DNA of 64,000 nucleotides from the NCBI GenBank assembly GCA_045223915.1, contig JBGUZU010000015.1, forward strand, positions 1 to 64,000, read 5' to 3'. Below, piece after piece: positions 1-7,721 of the stretch. The stretch's first letter is position 1, and every line of letters begins with the position of its first letter. The notes under the pieces are model-generated. The model did no database searches. It was not told the DNA's origin and was given only the letters and a program-made list of their open reading frames with translations. The translations under genes and the position numbers were made by a program. The DNA is from Ruminimicrobiellum sp045223915. GTDB taxonomy: Bacteria > Elusimicrobiota > Endomicrobiia > Endomicrobiales > Endomicrobiaceae.

Positions 1-787
1 ATGAGCCGACACGCCCGCAGGTCATGCAGATCGCCAGCCGCTTTTCAAGCAAGGTCTGTTCCCGGTAGTTTAGCTTCTCAAATGCCCGCTGCACCTTTTC
101 TGCCTGTATGCCATTCCAGAGAATATCGGCATAGTTCCAAGTATCATCAAGGGCAACATCTTCGCCTGTTTCTTCTCCGTCCTCGTCCGTCACATAGAAT
201 GGCTGCTGATTGCGGATGCCACGGACAACTTTCAAATATTCTTCCGCAAGGGCAAGGTCGCAGTTGTATTTCTTTGAAAACTCACTGACCGCATCCTTGG
301 TGTTATGGTAGAGCCAAGCCATTGACCGCACCATTTTGTAATTGGTCAGAGAGGATACCGACCATTTTTCTTCGCCCATACGGAAACGGAGCATCGCATC
401 CCGTATGAACGGGAAAATGTATGTAGCATACTCCGCACCCTTGGCAGGATCATAATCCATCAGCTTTTGGAGCATTTGCTCCCGACAGGATAGCTTTATA
501 TCTATAAATCGATCTGTGTCGTACAGATCGCCGCCATCCACACCGAGAAAGCCTTTGATGCGCTTGTTGAGCTGTGGTTCGTAGTGGTGCAGGAAGAACG
601 AAAAATATAGCAAATTCTTTTCCTGCAATGCAGACAGAATATGTTCATTTGGATTGCTAACCGTTGGCGGTTCCGGCTCCAGTTGGAAGATGCGCTCTGC
701 CACATAGGGAATGAGACCATCACCGTGCGGATTGACTTGGTGCTTCGGTATGTATCCGGTCATATTCCATGTAAAATCATTCAGCAT
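1..787 (-). CDS. Sigma-70-like RNA polymerase factor of mobile element (partial, C-terminus outside window)
   Basis: Reading leftward from an ATG at 787, an open frame runs off the left edge of the window (262 codons visible). The start is preceded by GGGAGGT at good spacing. The visible protein is acidic and helical. Its last visible part (YREQTLLEKRLAICMTCGR) looks like the start of a sigma region 4 helix-turn-helix, as in the sigma-factor-like proteins carried by Firmicutes integrative elements. It lies last in a minus-strand series with DUF6076, DUF2200 and DUF1801 genes. Role by family: probably a regulator of element genes rather than a housekeeping sigma factor. The family call rests on motif resemblance and gene context; the C-terminal DNA-binding part cannot be seen. 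Confidence 0.6.
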   Translation of the reverse strand, partial: MLNDFTWNMTGYIPKHQVNPHGDGLIPYVAERIFQLEPEPPTVSNPNEHILSALQEKNLLYFSFFLHHYEPQLNKRIKGFLGVDGGDLYDTDRFIDIKLSCREQMLQKLMDYDPAKGAEYATYIFPFIRDAMLRFRMGEEKWSVSSLTNYKMVRSMAWLYHNTKDAVSEFSKKYNCDLALAEEYLKVVRGIRNQQPFYVTDEDGEETGEDVALDDTWNYADILWNGIQAEKVQRAFEKLNYREQTLLEKRLAICMTCGRVGS

Positions 788-840
788 AGCGCACCTCCCT
801 TCACTTTAATAACGTTTATCAATCTCCAGAAAACTGAAAT

Positions 841-1245
841 TCACGTTATTTCTTCAAGGCTTTGTTTTATAATTTTTTCAATTATTTTAATCGGTAATTC
901 TTTCTCATAGGGCAGATAGACTGCATTTTTCCTTATTGTAAAAGCACTTAGTTGTGACTTGAATATTTCTAAAACATTTGTATCTACGTAAAGGCTAATA
1001 TGTTTATTACAGGCAGCAAAAGATATTGAGAACTTGTCTTTCTTATATACTGGCATACTCCAAGCAATCTGTTCCTTAACTGCTGGAACACAACGAAGAA
1101 TTAGATTTCTTAATTCCACAACATACGCTCTCGCTTCTGGAATCTGTAATTCAATATATTCATCTACACTTTCAGGAGCCTTGCCGCAATAGTGACTTTG
1201 ATTTGTCCTTTTAAACTCCCTTCCGCATTTTGGACAAGTCCACAT
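841..1245 (-). CDS. DUF1801 (YdhG-like) domain protein with N-terminal zinc-ribbon
   Basis: 134 residues. The N-terminus has CPKCG followed by HYCG (about residues 4-21), a small Cys/His metal site. The rest matches the DUF1801/YdhG fold family (VPAVKEQIAWSMPVYKK, then SISFAACNKHISLYV), a small domain of unknown biochemical role seen in many bacteria. The ATG at 1245 has a strong AGGAGG upstream. With the following DUF2200 gene it forms a stretch clearly richer in A and T than the element genes on either side, so it looks like cargo. No function can be given beyond the family. Confidence 0.7.
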   Translation of the reverse strand: MWTCPKCGREFKRTNQSHYCGKAPESVDEYIELQIPEARAYVVELRNLILRCVPAVKEQIAWSMPVYKKDKFSISFAACNKHISLYVDTNVLEIFKSQLSAFTIRKNAVYLPYEKELPIKIIEKIIKQSLEEIT

Positions 1246-1270
1246 ACTAAAACCTCCTCAATATCAATTA

Positions 1271-1633
1271 TTACTTTCTCAATATTTTCTCCATCGGTTT
1301 TCCTTTTGCTAACTCGTCAATCAGCTTGTCCAGATAGCGTATTTCCTGCATTAGCGGTTCTTCGATTTCTTCTACACAAACTCCGCAGATTTTCCCTGTA
1401 ATCAGTTTTCGATTAGGATTAAGCTGGGGAGCATTCAAAAAGAAGTCTCCATATGCAACATCATGTATCAGAAAATCATTCACTTGATCTTTACTATACC
1501 CTGTTAACCAGCAAGTAACTTGATCTACTTCCTCTCTTGTTCGTCCCTTTTTCTCACACTTTGTAACAAGAAGTGGATAAACCTTTGAAAAGGACATTTT
1601 ATAAATTTTATCGTTTGCATTTATTCCTTCCAT
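1271..1633 (-). CDS. DUF2200 family protein
   Basis: 120 residues, the usual length for DUF2200: a compact protein with KMSFSKVYPLLVTKCEKKGR near the N-terminus, VTCWLTGY, then DFFLNAPQLNPNR. The family is widespread and uncharacterised. The ATG at 1633 has GGAGG seven bases upstream. It sits 25 bases before the DUF1801 gene and 16 bases after the DUF6076 gene on the same strand, so the three are probably co-transcribed. Its composition is AT-richer than the flanking mobile-element genes, suggesting a separate origin. Confidence 0.75.
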   Translation of the reverse strand: MEGINANDKIYKMSFSKVYPLLVTKCEKKGRTREEVDQVTCWLTGYSKDQVNDFLIHDVAYGDFFLNAPQLNPNRKLITGKICGVCVEEIEEPLMQEIRYLDKLIDELAKGKPMEKILRK

Positions 1634-1649
1634 GGATATACCTCCAAAT

Positions 1650-2753
1650 TCAAATTCTCTTTAGGGCTTCTTTTTTCAAAGCAGCCTGTTCCATTTCTTT
1701 CTCATAAGCTCCTTTGGCATAAGCGACATTGCTTTTTGCCCGGAGCATCTTATCTTTCGCCAGTTTCTTCATAACCTCCGCTACGTCATCGTCCAGTTTG
1801 CCACGCTTGATATAGCGGTTTATGGTATTCAGCCGCTTTTCGTATATCTGGATAACCGGATGATCGTCTGCAAGCTCTCGCTGTTCTCTGCCTTTCAGAT
1901 TGCCGATTTGCCGACAGGTGCGGTGCAGCTTGTCCTCCGGTGCATAACCGCCGCAGTATTTTGTGTGCCTTGCATTGGTGGTCAAAAACCATTTGCCACA
2001 GATTTTGCATTTCTTCGGTGCATGACCGACACATAAGCCCTCAAAGAGATCAGACCGGAACATCCCCACAAAGGAAACATAGTGCATCCGCTTGACCAGT
2101 TTTGCCACATCCTCACCGGGACGGATGGTGGATACATACTGAACAGACTGATTGGACACAGACATCCAGGCATTGCCCTCCGTGATGGAGAACTCCGGCG
2201 GGAAATAGCTGCCGAACATCTTTGCAAAGCCCTCTGCGGTGCGGTCTGCTTCATTGCTATCCGACTTTTCCGCAAAATCAAGCATTGCCTTTTGGTATTC
2301 TCCGAGAGAGAATGCCAGATGCCCGAAAACCGCAGTATAACGTTCAAGTAGTACTGCATCTTCATATTTTACGAGGTCTTCAAGCTGCATTGTGCCGCTG
2401 TTCGCTTTTTGGACACACTCTAAATGGCTCAACGCACAATCCGTAGTAAAGACCCTTTCTATCCGTTCTCTGTGTTTTGGAACATCCATATAGGAGAATG
2501 GCGGCGTTTTACTGAGAATATCCAGCATTGCCAGAGCAGCTTCCCTTACCATAGGAAAGAGTGCCGAAGCATCCTGTTTCGCATTCATCGCCCCAAGCAT
2601 AAGATTGATTTTCTCGCATTGCTCGTTCATTTTAGAAATGGTATCCGCAGGAACATTCAGCGCATCACAGGCAAGAGTACCGATAGGAAATGTTTTTCCC
2701 TCATATATGACCGTATCCTGCCAAAAATCCAATGTCATAAGTTCTTGATTCAT
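1650..2753 (-). CDS. DUF6076-type mobile-element protein with Cys/His zinc motif
   Basis: 367 residues from the ATG at 2753. That start is chosen over an upstream in-frame ATG at 2801 because GGAGGG lies seven to eight bases ahead of it. The N-terminal two thirds are helical with no recognised catalytic motif. Around the last third there is a CKICGKWF...HTKYCGG cluster, a likely zinc site, followed by a basic, Lys/Arg-rich helical tail that could bind DNA. Proteins like this recur in Firmicutes integrative and mobilizable elements; none that I know has an assigned function. It is transcribed divergently from the primase gene, with an extended -10 (TGGTATAAT) about 35 bases upstream. Confidence 0.6.
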   Translation of the reverse strand: MNQELMTLDFWQDTVIYEGKTFPIGTLACDALNVPADTISKMNEQCEKINLMLGAMNAKQDASALFPMVREAALAMLDILSKTPPFSYMDVPKHRERIERVFTTDCALSHLECVQKANSGTMQLEDLVKYEDAVLLERYTAVFGHLAFSLGEYQKAMLDFAEKSDSNEADRTAEGFAKMFGSYFPPEFSITEGNAWMSVSNQSVQYVSTIRPGEDVAKLVKRMHYVSFVGMFRSDLFEGLCVGHAPKKCKICGKWFLTTNARHTKYCGGYAPEDKLHRTCRQIGNLKGREQRELADDHPVIQIYEKRLNTINRYIKRGKLDDDVAEVMKKLAKDKMLRAKSNVAYAKGAYEKEMEQAALKKEALKRI

Positions 2754-2787
2754 GCTTGCCCTCCTGTCCTGTTTTTTCACTTTTCTA

Positions 2788-2796
2788 ATTATACCA
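2788..2796 (-). promoter_or_regulatory. Extended -10 promoter element for the DUF6076 operon
   Basis: On the minus strand the sequence reads TGGTATAAT, a perfect -10 hexamer with the TGn extension, about 35 bases before the ATG at 2753 and ahead of its GGAGGG. It would drive the minus-strand series DUF6076, DUF2200, DUF1801 and sigma-like gene. Confidence 0.5.
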
Positions 2797-2910
2797 TGCA
2801 AATGTGAAGGAATCTACATCATCAGATAAGTTGTCCTGTTTTTTGAAACGGGGTTGTCCTGCTTTTAGCCTGCTTTTTTCCAAATCCGTCATAACCATAG
2901 TAGAAAGGGC

Positions 2911-2940
2911 GAAGCACCTGCCAATCACGGCGGGTGCTTC
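2911..2940. promoter_or_regulatory. Hairpin upstream of primase gene
   Basis: Perfect inverted repeat GAAGCACC (2911-2918) and GGTGCTTC (2933-2940) with a 14-base loop, ending about 24 bases before the GGAGG of the primase gene. It lies in the divergent intergenic region, which also carries two direct copies of GTTGTCCTG near 2832 and 2854. It could be an operator or a leader hairpin; there is no U-tract, so a terminator is unlikely. Confidence 0.4.
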
Positions 2941-2975
2941 GTGCTTTCCAGACTATTATGAACGGAGGTTTTTCT

Positions 2976-3596
2976 ATGACAATCTATGAAAACATCAAGG
3001 CGGCAATCAGCGTAAAGCAAGCCGCCGAACACTTCGGGCTGAAAGTCAACCGCAACGGCATGGCTTGCTGCCCGTTCCACAATGACAGGCATCCGAGCCT
3101 GAAGCTGAATGAAGATTATTTCTTCTGCTTCGGCTGCGGAGCCAAGGGGGATGTAATTGACCTTGTGGCAAGGCTGTTCAATCTGACGAGTTTGCAAGCG
3201 GCACAAAAGTTGGCTGCGGACTTCGGGCTTGACCCGAAACCACCCACTGCCGCAGCTATGGTCAAGCCAAAGCGCCCCCATATCCGACAGTTCCGGGAGG
3301 ATGAAATGCTTTGCTTCCGTGTGCTGACGGATTATCTGCATCTGTTGGAGAATTGGAAAGTGCTGTATGCACCCAAAACACCGGACGAGCCTTATGATGA
3401 CCGTTTTGTGGAAGCCTGCCAGATGCACTGCCATATCGAATATATGGCAGATGTGCTTACCGTGGGTGATCTGGAAGAACGGGTGGCATTGGTGGACAAG
3501 CTGATGCAAGATGGCAAAATTGCTTTTCTGCAAGAGTACACCGCACGAAAGAAAAAGGAGGTGGCGCACCATGGCGAAGAAACGGAAAATGCCTGA
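2976..3596 (+). CDS. CHC2 zinc-finger DNA primase-like protein
   Basis: 206 residues from ATG 2976, which has GGAGG upstream. Residues 32-54 hold a full CHC2 zinc finger: Cys32-x2-His35 and Cys51-x2-Cys54 spaced by 15, as in the DnaG N-terminal domain that recognises priming sites. After about residue 75 there is only a helical segment and no TOPRIM domain, so the polymerase part is missing. In element replication modules such short proteins work with a P4-like primase/helicase, and exactly that gene follows, overlapping by 26 bases. The pair probably supports replication of the excised or transferred element. Firmicutes-like codon use and GC content agree with the mobile-element assignment. 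Confidence 0.8.
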   Translation: MTIYENIKAAISVKQAAEHFGLKVNRNGMACCPFHNDRHPSLKLNEDYFFCFGCGAKGDVIDLVARLFNLTSLQAAQKLAADFGLDPKPPTAAAMVKPKRPHIRQFREDEMLCFRVLTDYLHLLENWKVLYAPKTPDEPYDDRFVEACQMHCHIEYMADVLTVGDLEERVALVDKLMQDGKIAFLQEYTARKKKEVAHHGEETENA

Positions 3597-4944
3597 TATG
3601 AACTTGCCTGTCTGGTTTGAGGGGCAGAACATCAACGAAGCTCTGTTTTGTGAAGAATTTCTGCAAGAGCGCAGAATCATCTTTGCAAACAGAGCTTTCT
3701 TTACGCCCAATGGACGGGTAACGGATGATATTGTCCTGCGGGGAGAGGTCTACGAAAAGCTGAAAAGCTACACCATCAGCAGCGTACCGCAGAAGATCAA
3801 AAACATCATGGAATTGCTGAAACTGGAAGCAATGGTTGAGGATCTTCCTCCCCAGCCTGACCGCCTCCATGTTGCCAACGGAACACTTATGCTGGATGGA
3901 AGATTTATCGAGGGGAAACAGGAAATCGTACAGAGCCGCTTGCCTGTTTCCTACAATCCAGATGCTTCTGCGCCTGCCCTGTGGCTGAACTTTCTGGACG
4001 GTCTGCTGTACCCGGAGGACATCCCCACCTTGCAGGAATTTATCGGCTATTGCCTGATTCCCTCCAACAAGGGACAGCGCATGATGGTGATTAAGGGCAA
4101 CGGCGGCGAGGGCAAATCTCAAATCGGTTCGGTGCTTTCTGCTATATTCGGTACGAATATGAAAGACGGCAGTATCGGTAAGATTTCTAAAGACCGCTTC
4201 GCCCGTGCTGATCTGGAACACATCCTGCTGTGTGTGGATGATGATATGTGCATGGAAGCTCTGCGTCAGACCAACTATGTAAAATCCATTGTGACAGCGC
4301 AAGGCAGAATGGATTTGGAGCGAAAGAACAAACAGAGTTATCAGGGCTGGATGTTCTGCCGATTACTGGCATTCAGCAACGGCGATCTGCAAGCCCTGTA
4401 TGACCGCAGCGATGGGTTTTACCGCAGACAGCTTGTGTTGACTACCAAGGAAAAACCCGTAGGCAGAGCCGATGATCCCGACCTTGCAGAGAAAATGAAA
4501 GCCGAAGCCGAGGGGATTTTCCTTTGGGCGTTTGAAGGCTTACAGCGGCTCGCTGCCAACAACTTTAAGTTTACGGAGAGTGACCGCATCCGTGCAAACC
4601 GGGAAGCGGTCAAGCGTGACAATAACAACATTTTTGACTTCATGGATTCCGAGGGGTATATCCGGCGCAAAGCGGATGCTTCCATCAGTTCCAAGGACTT
4701 CTACGCTATCTATCGCCTGTGGTGCGAGGAAAACTCCCTTGCCCCTCTGAAAGCCCGCAGCTTCAGCGATGCCATGGTTGCCAATGCGAAGAAATTTAAT
4801 TTGGAGCATTGCAACAACATCACTAATTCTGCCGGACGGCGGGTATGGGGGTTTATGGGCGTGGAAGCTGTGGCACGACCTAATATAAACGGGTTTTACG
4901 ACGTTTCGCCATGTACGTACGTACCGGAGGAATGGCAGGACTGA
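3571..4944 (+). CDS. Phage/plasmid primase, P4 family (D5-type superfamily 3 helicase)
   Basis: 457 residues from ATG 3571, chosen because AAGGAGG precedes it and lies within the end of the CHC2 gene (translational coupling). The N-terminal part (about 1-150) resembles D5_N. Walker A is GNGGEGKS at about residues 176-183 and a Walker B-like ILLCVDDD follows near 215, as in superfamily 3 helicases of phage P4 alpha and D5 type. The C-terminal portion resembles the poxvirus D5/primase C-terminal wing. It would unwind the element's replication origin together with the CHC2 protein. Length and motifs look intact. Confidence 0.8.
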   Translation: MAKKRKMPDMNLPVWFEGQNINEALFCEEFLQERRIIFANRAFFTPNGRVTDDIVLRGEVYEKLKSYTISSVPQKIKNIMELLKLEAMVEDLPPQPDRLHVANGTLMLDGRFIEGKQEIVQSRLPVSYNPDASAPALWLNFLDGLLYPEDIPTLQEFIGYCLIPSNKGQRMMVIKGNGGEGKSQIGSVLSAIFGTNMKDGSIGKISKDRFARADLEHILLCVDDDMCMEALRQTNYVKSIVTAQGRMDLERKNKQSYQGWMFCRLLAFSNGDLQALYDRSDGFYRRQLVLTTKEKPVGRADDPDLAEKMKAEAEGIFLWAFEGLQRLAANNFKFTESDRIRANREAVKRDNNNIFDFMDSEGYIRRKADASISSKDFYAIYRLWCEENSLAPLKARSFSDAMVANAKKFNLEHCNNITNSAGRRVWGFMGVEAVARPNINGFYDVSPCTYVPEEWQD

Positions 4945-5344
4945 TTCCTGTCTTTCATTTTCTGTATGTATGTACGCAGTGTTTTGCCCGTTTTTCTTTT
5001 TTATAGGAACAATCAGCGGTCAGAATTGAGCTGTTTTCGGGCATTGAAAATCAATGGTAATGAAAACAGCAAAGTTCTTGACCGCAGAACGAAACCATTT
5101 CACCAAATCGTGCTTCTCCAAACCATGCACCCGGTTCACGGAACAGTAGGTGTTTTCACTGTTCCAGACCAAACCGCATGGAACAGTAAAGTGGGATATA
5201 TGCCTATATGGACAGAGTATCGCACCCATAAAATTAAAACGATTTAGGAGAAAGCAGATTTTTTACTGTTCGGTGCATCTGCTCCGCTTTGGAGAGTAGC
5301 CTTTGCACCAAACCACAAATCAAAAATATGGAGGATTTTTCAAT
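4945..5344. other. 400-base gap between helicase and DUF6471-like genes; hairpins only
   Basis: I find no convincing gene. The sequence holds a perfect 8-bp inverted repeat GGAACAGT/ACTGTTCC near 5139-5164, a further GGAACAGTA copy near 5181, and a longer pairing GGTGCA/TGCACC near 5271-5309 just before the GGAGG of the next gene. Repeated GGAACAGTA units could be binding sites for an element protein (iterons or operator); this is inference only. Confidence 0.4.
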
Positions 5345-5560
5345 ATGAATGTACGCAACGAAATAAAGGCACAGATCATCCGTGCTGGGATGACCATGCA
5401 GGAAGTTGTTGACCTGCTCTCGGACGAATACGGTTGGAGCGACAGCGTTTCCAACCTGTCCGCAAAATTACAGCGGGAAAGCATCCGATACAAGGAAGTA
5501 TTGGAGCTTGCCGATGTGCTGGGATACGACATCGTATGGCAGCAAAGACGGGAGAAATGA
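5345..5560 (+). CDS. Small DUF6471-like HTH protein
   Basis: 71 residues from ATG 5345 with GGAGG ten bases upstream; an in-frame ATG at 5303 lacks such a site. The sequence (EIKAQIIRAGMTMQEVVDLL, then NLSAKLQRESIRYKEVLEL) has the spacing of a small helix-turn-helix domain and resembles DUF6471, a family of short lambda-repressor-like proteins found next to relaxase genes in Firmicutes elements. It probably binds DNA near the mobilization region that follows. Confidence is good that it is a gene, moderate for the family. Confidence 0.65.
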   Translation: MNVRNEIKAQIIRAGMTMQEVVDLLSDEYGWSDSVSNLSAKLQRESIRYKEVLELADVLGYDIVWQQRREK

Positions 5561-5908
5561 TGCCCCGGCAGCAGCCCCTCGCTTCTCCCGTCCCCATAGG
5601 CGCACCGCAGTGCTGCCTATGGATGGCAGTGAAAGATACGGTTTTCGCTGCCACCGTCTGCAAGAGGAAGTTCGCCGGAACAGCTTCATGCAGACGGGCT
5701 GACCATAAGAAAAGTTGCAGACATTTTCGCCTTGGTCAGCAGAGGTCGCCGCAGCGACCGCACTCCCCCTCGGGAGAGCCCTCGGAGAGCCCACGGCACT
5801 TTGCAGCCAGTATGGATGAAAGTGTTATAGTGGGTTATTACACTTTGAAAAAGTGCCTCTCCGTAGCTCCCCGCTGTCTGCAAATCTCAAAGAAAGGACA
5901 AAAAATCT
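5561..5908. other. 348-base GC-rich structured region upstream of relaxase (probable mobilization region)
   Basis: No gene is supported here, although several open frames overlap by chance in all phases. The stretch is packed with hairpins: CCATAGGC/GCCTATGG (5594-5622), CCGTCTGCA/TGCAGACGG (5654-5697) with an inner GAAG/CTTC stem, GGTCGC/GCGACC (5744-5759), and the oriT-like repeats at 5820-5855. Dense secondary structure directly ahead of a MobV relaxase gene is what an origin-of-transfer region looks like. Confidence 0.6.
5820..5855 (+). other. Candidate origin of transfer (oriT) for the MobV relaxase
   Basis: AAGTGT (5820-5825) and ACACTT (5840-5845) bracket TATAGTGGGTTATT, followed at once by the hairpin CACTTT-GAA-AAAGTG (5841-5855). 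MobV origins such as that of pMV158 have an inverted repeat ending in a TAGTGTG/TTA nick; here TAGTGGG/TTA occupies the equivalent place, 64 bases or so before the relaxase start. Resemblance is by eye; the nick position is inferred. Confidence 0.5.
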
Positions 5909-7198
5909 ATGGCAAGAAATGATGGAATAGACCGCACCGTAGCCCGGAATCAGGACTTGGAAACTCCGGACGATGTAGCAAAAATACAGGAACACAATGA
6001 GCGTGAAAAGGACAGCTACAGCAATCAGGACATTGTGCCGGAACGCACGACCCTGAATGTCCATTTCAAAGCTCCTACCGATGATTATGTAAAAATGTTT
6101 GAGCAGATGGAGCAGGACAAGATCATCTCTACCAGAGGTCTGAAACCGGACGCAGTTAAATACGGCGAGTTAGTTTTTGACGTGAACTCCGCTTACTTCT
6201 ATAACCACGGCGGCTATGAATTTGCAAAACAGTTTTATGCCGATGCCTATAAAGCCGCTGTGGAGATCGTGGGCGGTGAACAGTATATCCTCTCCGCTGT
6301 GATGCACGCCGATGAACGCAACCAGGCAATGTCCGAAGCGCTGGGCGAGGATGTGTACCACTACCATCTTCATGTGGTTTATATCCCTGTGGTGGAAAAG
6401 CAGATCCTTTGGTCGAAGCGGTGTAAGGATGAAGCCCTCCGGGGAACCGTAAAGGAAACGATCACGCAGGTCAGTCGAAGTAAGAAATGGGACTGCAAGC
6501 CGGTGCTTGACGAAAACGGTAATCCCATGATTAACGCAAAAGGAAAAAAGATATTGAAGTCATCCTACAGTGTGTTGCAGGATGACTTCTTTCAGTTCAT
6601 GCGTGCAGCCGGATATGACGATGTGGAGCGTGGAGAACGTGGCAGCACTGAAGAACATCTGACGGTGACACAGTTTAAGGTGCAGGCAGAGCAGCAGCGT
6701 TTGGAAGCTGTGACCGGACAGGTGGCACAGGCAGAACAAAGTTTGGAGGATGCCAAGGCTGCCACAGAGAAACAGAAAAAGAAACTGGAAGCTCTGCAAA
6801 AGGAAACCAAGGCAGTAAAGACCGTTGCTCTGACGGTGCAGGATATTGAAGCGATGGGTAAGAAAGTTAAATTCGGAAACAATATCACGCTGACACCGGA
6901 TGAATGTGACACGCTGAAACGCTATGCCACCAATGGCATTATCATCAATGCAGAGAATGAGCGATTGAAAGGGAAACTGGAATCGGCTCAAAAGTCTGCA
7001 TCCATTTGGAAGCAGCGATGTGAAGAAGCAAATAAAAAATATCAGGAATTGAAACAGAAAGCCCAGCCTTTCCTTGATGCACTGGAAGTTGCATCCGAAA
7101 AGGTTTGGGCTTTTATCAATTCTATCCTCGCCAGAGGAAAGGAAACACAGGAACACAAAGCACCTGCCCGCAAGCGTGGACAGGACATGGAAATTTGA
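5909..7198 (+). CDS. MobV-family relaxase (Pre/Mob plasmid recombination enzyme)
   Basis: 429 residues. Motif I is HNEREKDSYSNQDI near residues 29-42. The metal/catalytic HxDE motif reads HADE at 133-136 and the second histidine motif HYHLHV is at 151-156; in classical Mob proteins these two lie closer together. The C-terminal half (about 250-400) is a coiled coil rich in Gln, Glu and Lys, as usual in this family, which dimerises. The protein nicks oriT and pilots the strand into the conjugation pore supplied by another element, so this is a mobilizable and not a self-transmissible element as far as visible. AAAGGA precedes the ATG at 5909. The candidate oriT lies directly upstream. Confidence 0.85.
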   Translation: MARNDGIDRTVARNQDLETPDDVAKIQEHNEREKDSYSNQDIVPERTTLNVHFKAPTDDYVKMFEQMEQDKIISTRGLKPDAVKYGELVFDVNSAYFYNHGGYEFAKQFYADAYKAAVEIVGGEQYILSAVMHADERNQAMSEALGEDVYHYHLHVVYIPVVEKQILWSKRCKDEALRGTVKETITQVSRSKKWDCKPVLDENGNPMINAKGKKILKSSYSVLQDDFFQFMRAAGYDDVERGERGSTEEHLTVTQFKVQAEQQRLEAVTGQVAQAEQSLEDAKAATEKQKKKLEALQKETKAVKTVALTVQDIEAMGKKVKFGNNITLTPDECDTLKRYATNGIIINAENERLKGKLESAQKSASIWKQRCEEANKKYQELKQKAQPFLDALEVASEKVWAFINSILARGKETQEHKAPARKRGQDMEI

Positions 7199-7214
7199 TG
7201 GAGGTAACTGCCTA

Positions 7215-7400
7215 TTGAAGAAATATTATGAGGATGCAAAGTATAATGCGGCATTTGTCCGCTGTGTGGATGTTATGAGCCAGATGCTCCAGAAATACGG
7301 ACATCAGGTTTTGGATAAATTGGAACAGGATGCCCAGCAGAAAGTAGAGCATTCCGAGGAAAGAAATCAAGCGCAGCCTTTGACGAATAAGGCTGCGTAA
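7215..7400 (+). CDS. Small element protein with TTG start
   Basis: 61 residues beginning at TTG 7215, ten bases after GGAGG, which itself overlaps the relaxase stop. The protein is charged and helical (begins KKYYEDAKYNAAFVRC, then HQVLDKLEQDAQQKVEH) with no recognised domain. The position directly behind the relaxase suggests an accessory mobilization or regulatory protein, but no family is recognised. The alternative is a much later ATG at 7275, which would leave about 40 residues. Confidence 0.5.
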   Translation: MKKYYEDAKYNAAFVRCVDVMSQMLQKYGHQVLDKLEQDAQQKVEHSEERNQAQPLTNKAA

Positions 7401-7412
7401 AAATTTACAATT

Positions 7413-7463
7413 TACACGTTGCGTATTCGGTGTAGCTATGCTATAATGATTACGCAACGTGTA
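7413..7463. promoter_or_regulatory. Perfect 13-bp inverted repeat enclosing a -10 box
   Basis: TACACGTTGCGTA (7413-7425) and TACGCAACGTGTA (7451-7463) are exact inverted copies separated by 25 bases that contain TATAAT (7442-7447). The right arm runs into TTTTTGTTTTT. The structure can act as an operator around a promoter for the HTH/recombinase genes, or as a terminator for the relaxase transcript, or switch between the two. Confidence 0.65.
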
Positions 7464-7490
7464 TTTTTGTTTTTAATGGAGAAAAGACAG

Positions 7491-7721
7491 ATGGATTGTA
7501 AGAACAGAATTATCAAGTTGCGGGAAAGTACAGGACTGAACCGGAAAGATTTTTGCAAGCTCGTCCATATCCCTTACCGGACTATGACCGAGTGGGAATT
7601 GGATAACCGCCATGCACCGGATTATGTGCTGTGGCTTTTGGAGTATTATATCCGCAACGAGGGACTTATGGTAAAAGAAATGGATGAGGGAGGTGGCGAT
7701 TCTGAAAAAGAAACAAACTAA
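7491..7721 (+). CDS. XRE-like helix-turn-helix protein upstream of recombinase
   Basis: 76 residues from ATG 7491, preceded by GGAG at 7477-7480; an in-frame ATG at 7476 is possible but poorly placed. The sequence CKNRIIKLRESTGLNRKDFC with PYRTMTEWELDNRHAPDYVL is a short Cro/C1-type helix-turn-helix, as commonly encoded just before the large serine recombinase in Firmicutes elements. Its 3' end overlaps the recombinase frame by 38 bases, so the two are coupled. It may control recombinase expression through the inverted repeat directly upstream (7413-7463). Confidence 0.7.
   Translation: MDCKNRIIKLRESTGLNRKDFCKLVHIPYRTMTEWELDNRHAPDYVLWLLEYYIRNEGLMVKEMDEGGGDSEKETN

Noticed and set aside
1..288. 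Plus-strand frame at the left edge.
   Set aside because: The minus-strand frame has a strong ribosome site and reads as a sigma-like protein; the plus frame gives an Arg/His/Ser-rich sequence typical of a shadow.
2925..4302. Long minus-strand open frames opposite the primase and helicase.
   Set aside because: They are mirror frames of well-supported plus-strand genes with recognised motifs and have no ribosome sites.
4966..5247. A 93-codon plus-strand frame after the helicase gene.
   Set aside because: No ribosome site, no family resemblance, irregular composition and inverted repeats inside; treated as non-coding.
5406..5922. Several overlapping open frames on both strands in the GC-rich stretch before the relaxase.
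   Set aside because: They overlap each other in different phases, lack ribosome sites, and the region is explained by stem-loop structure of the mobilization region.
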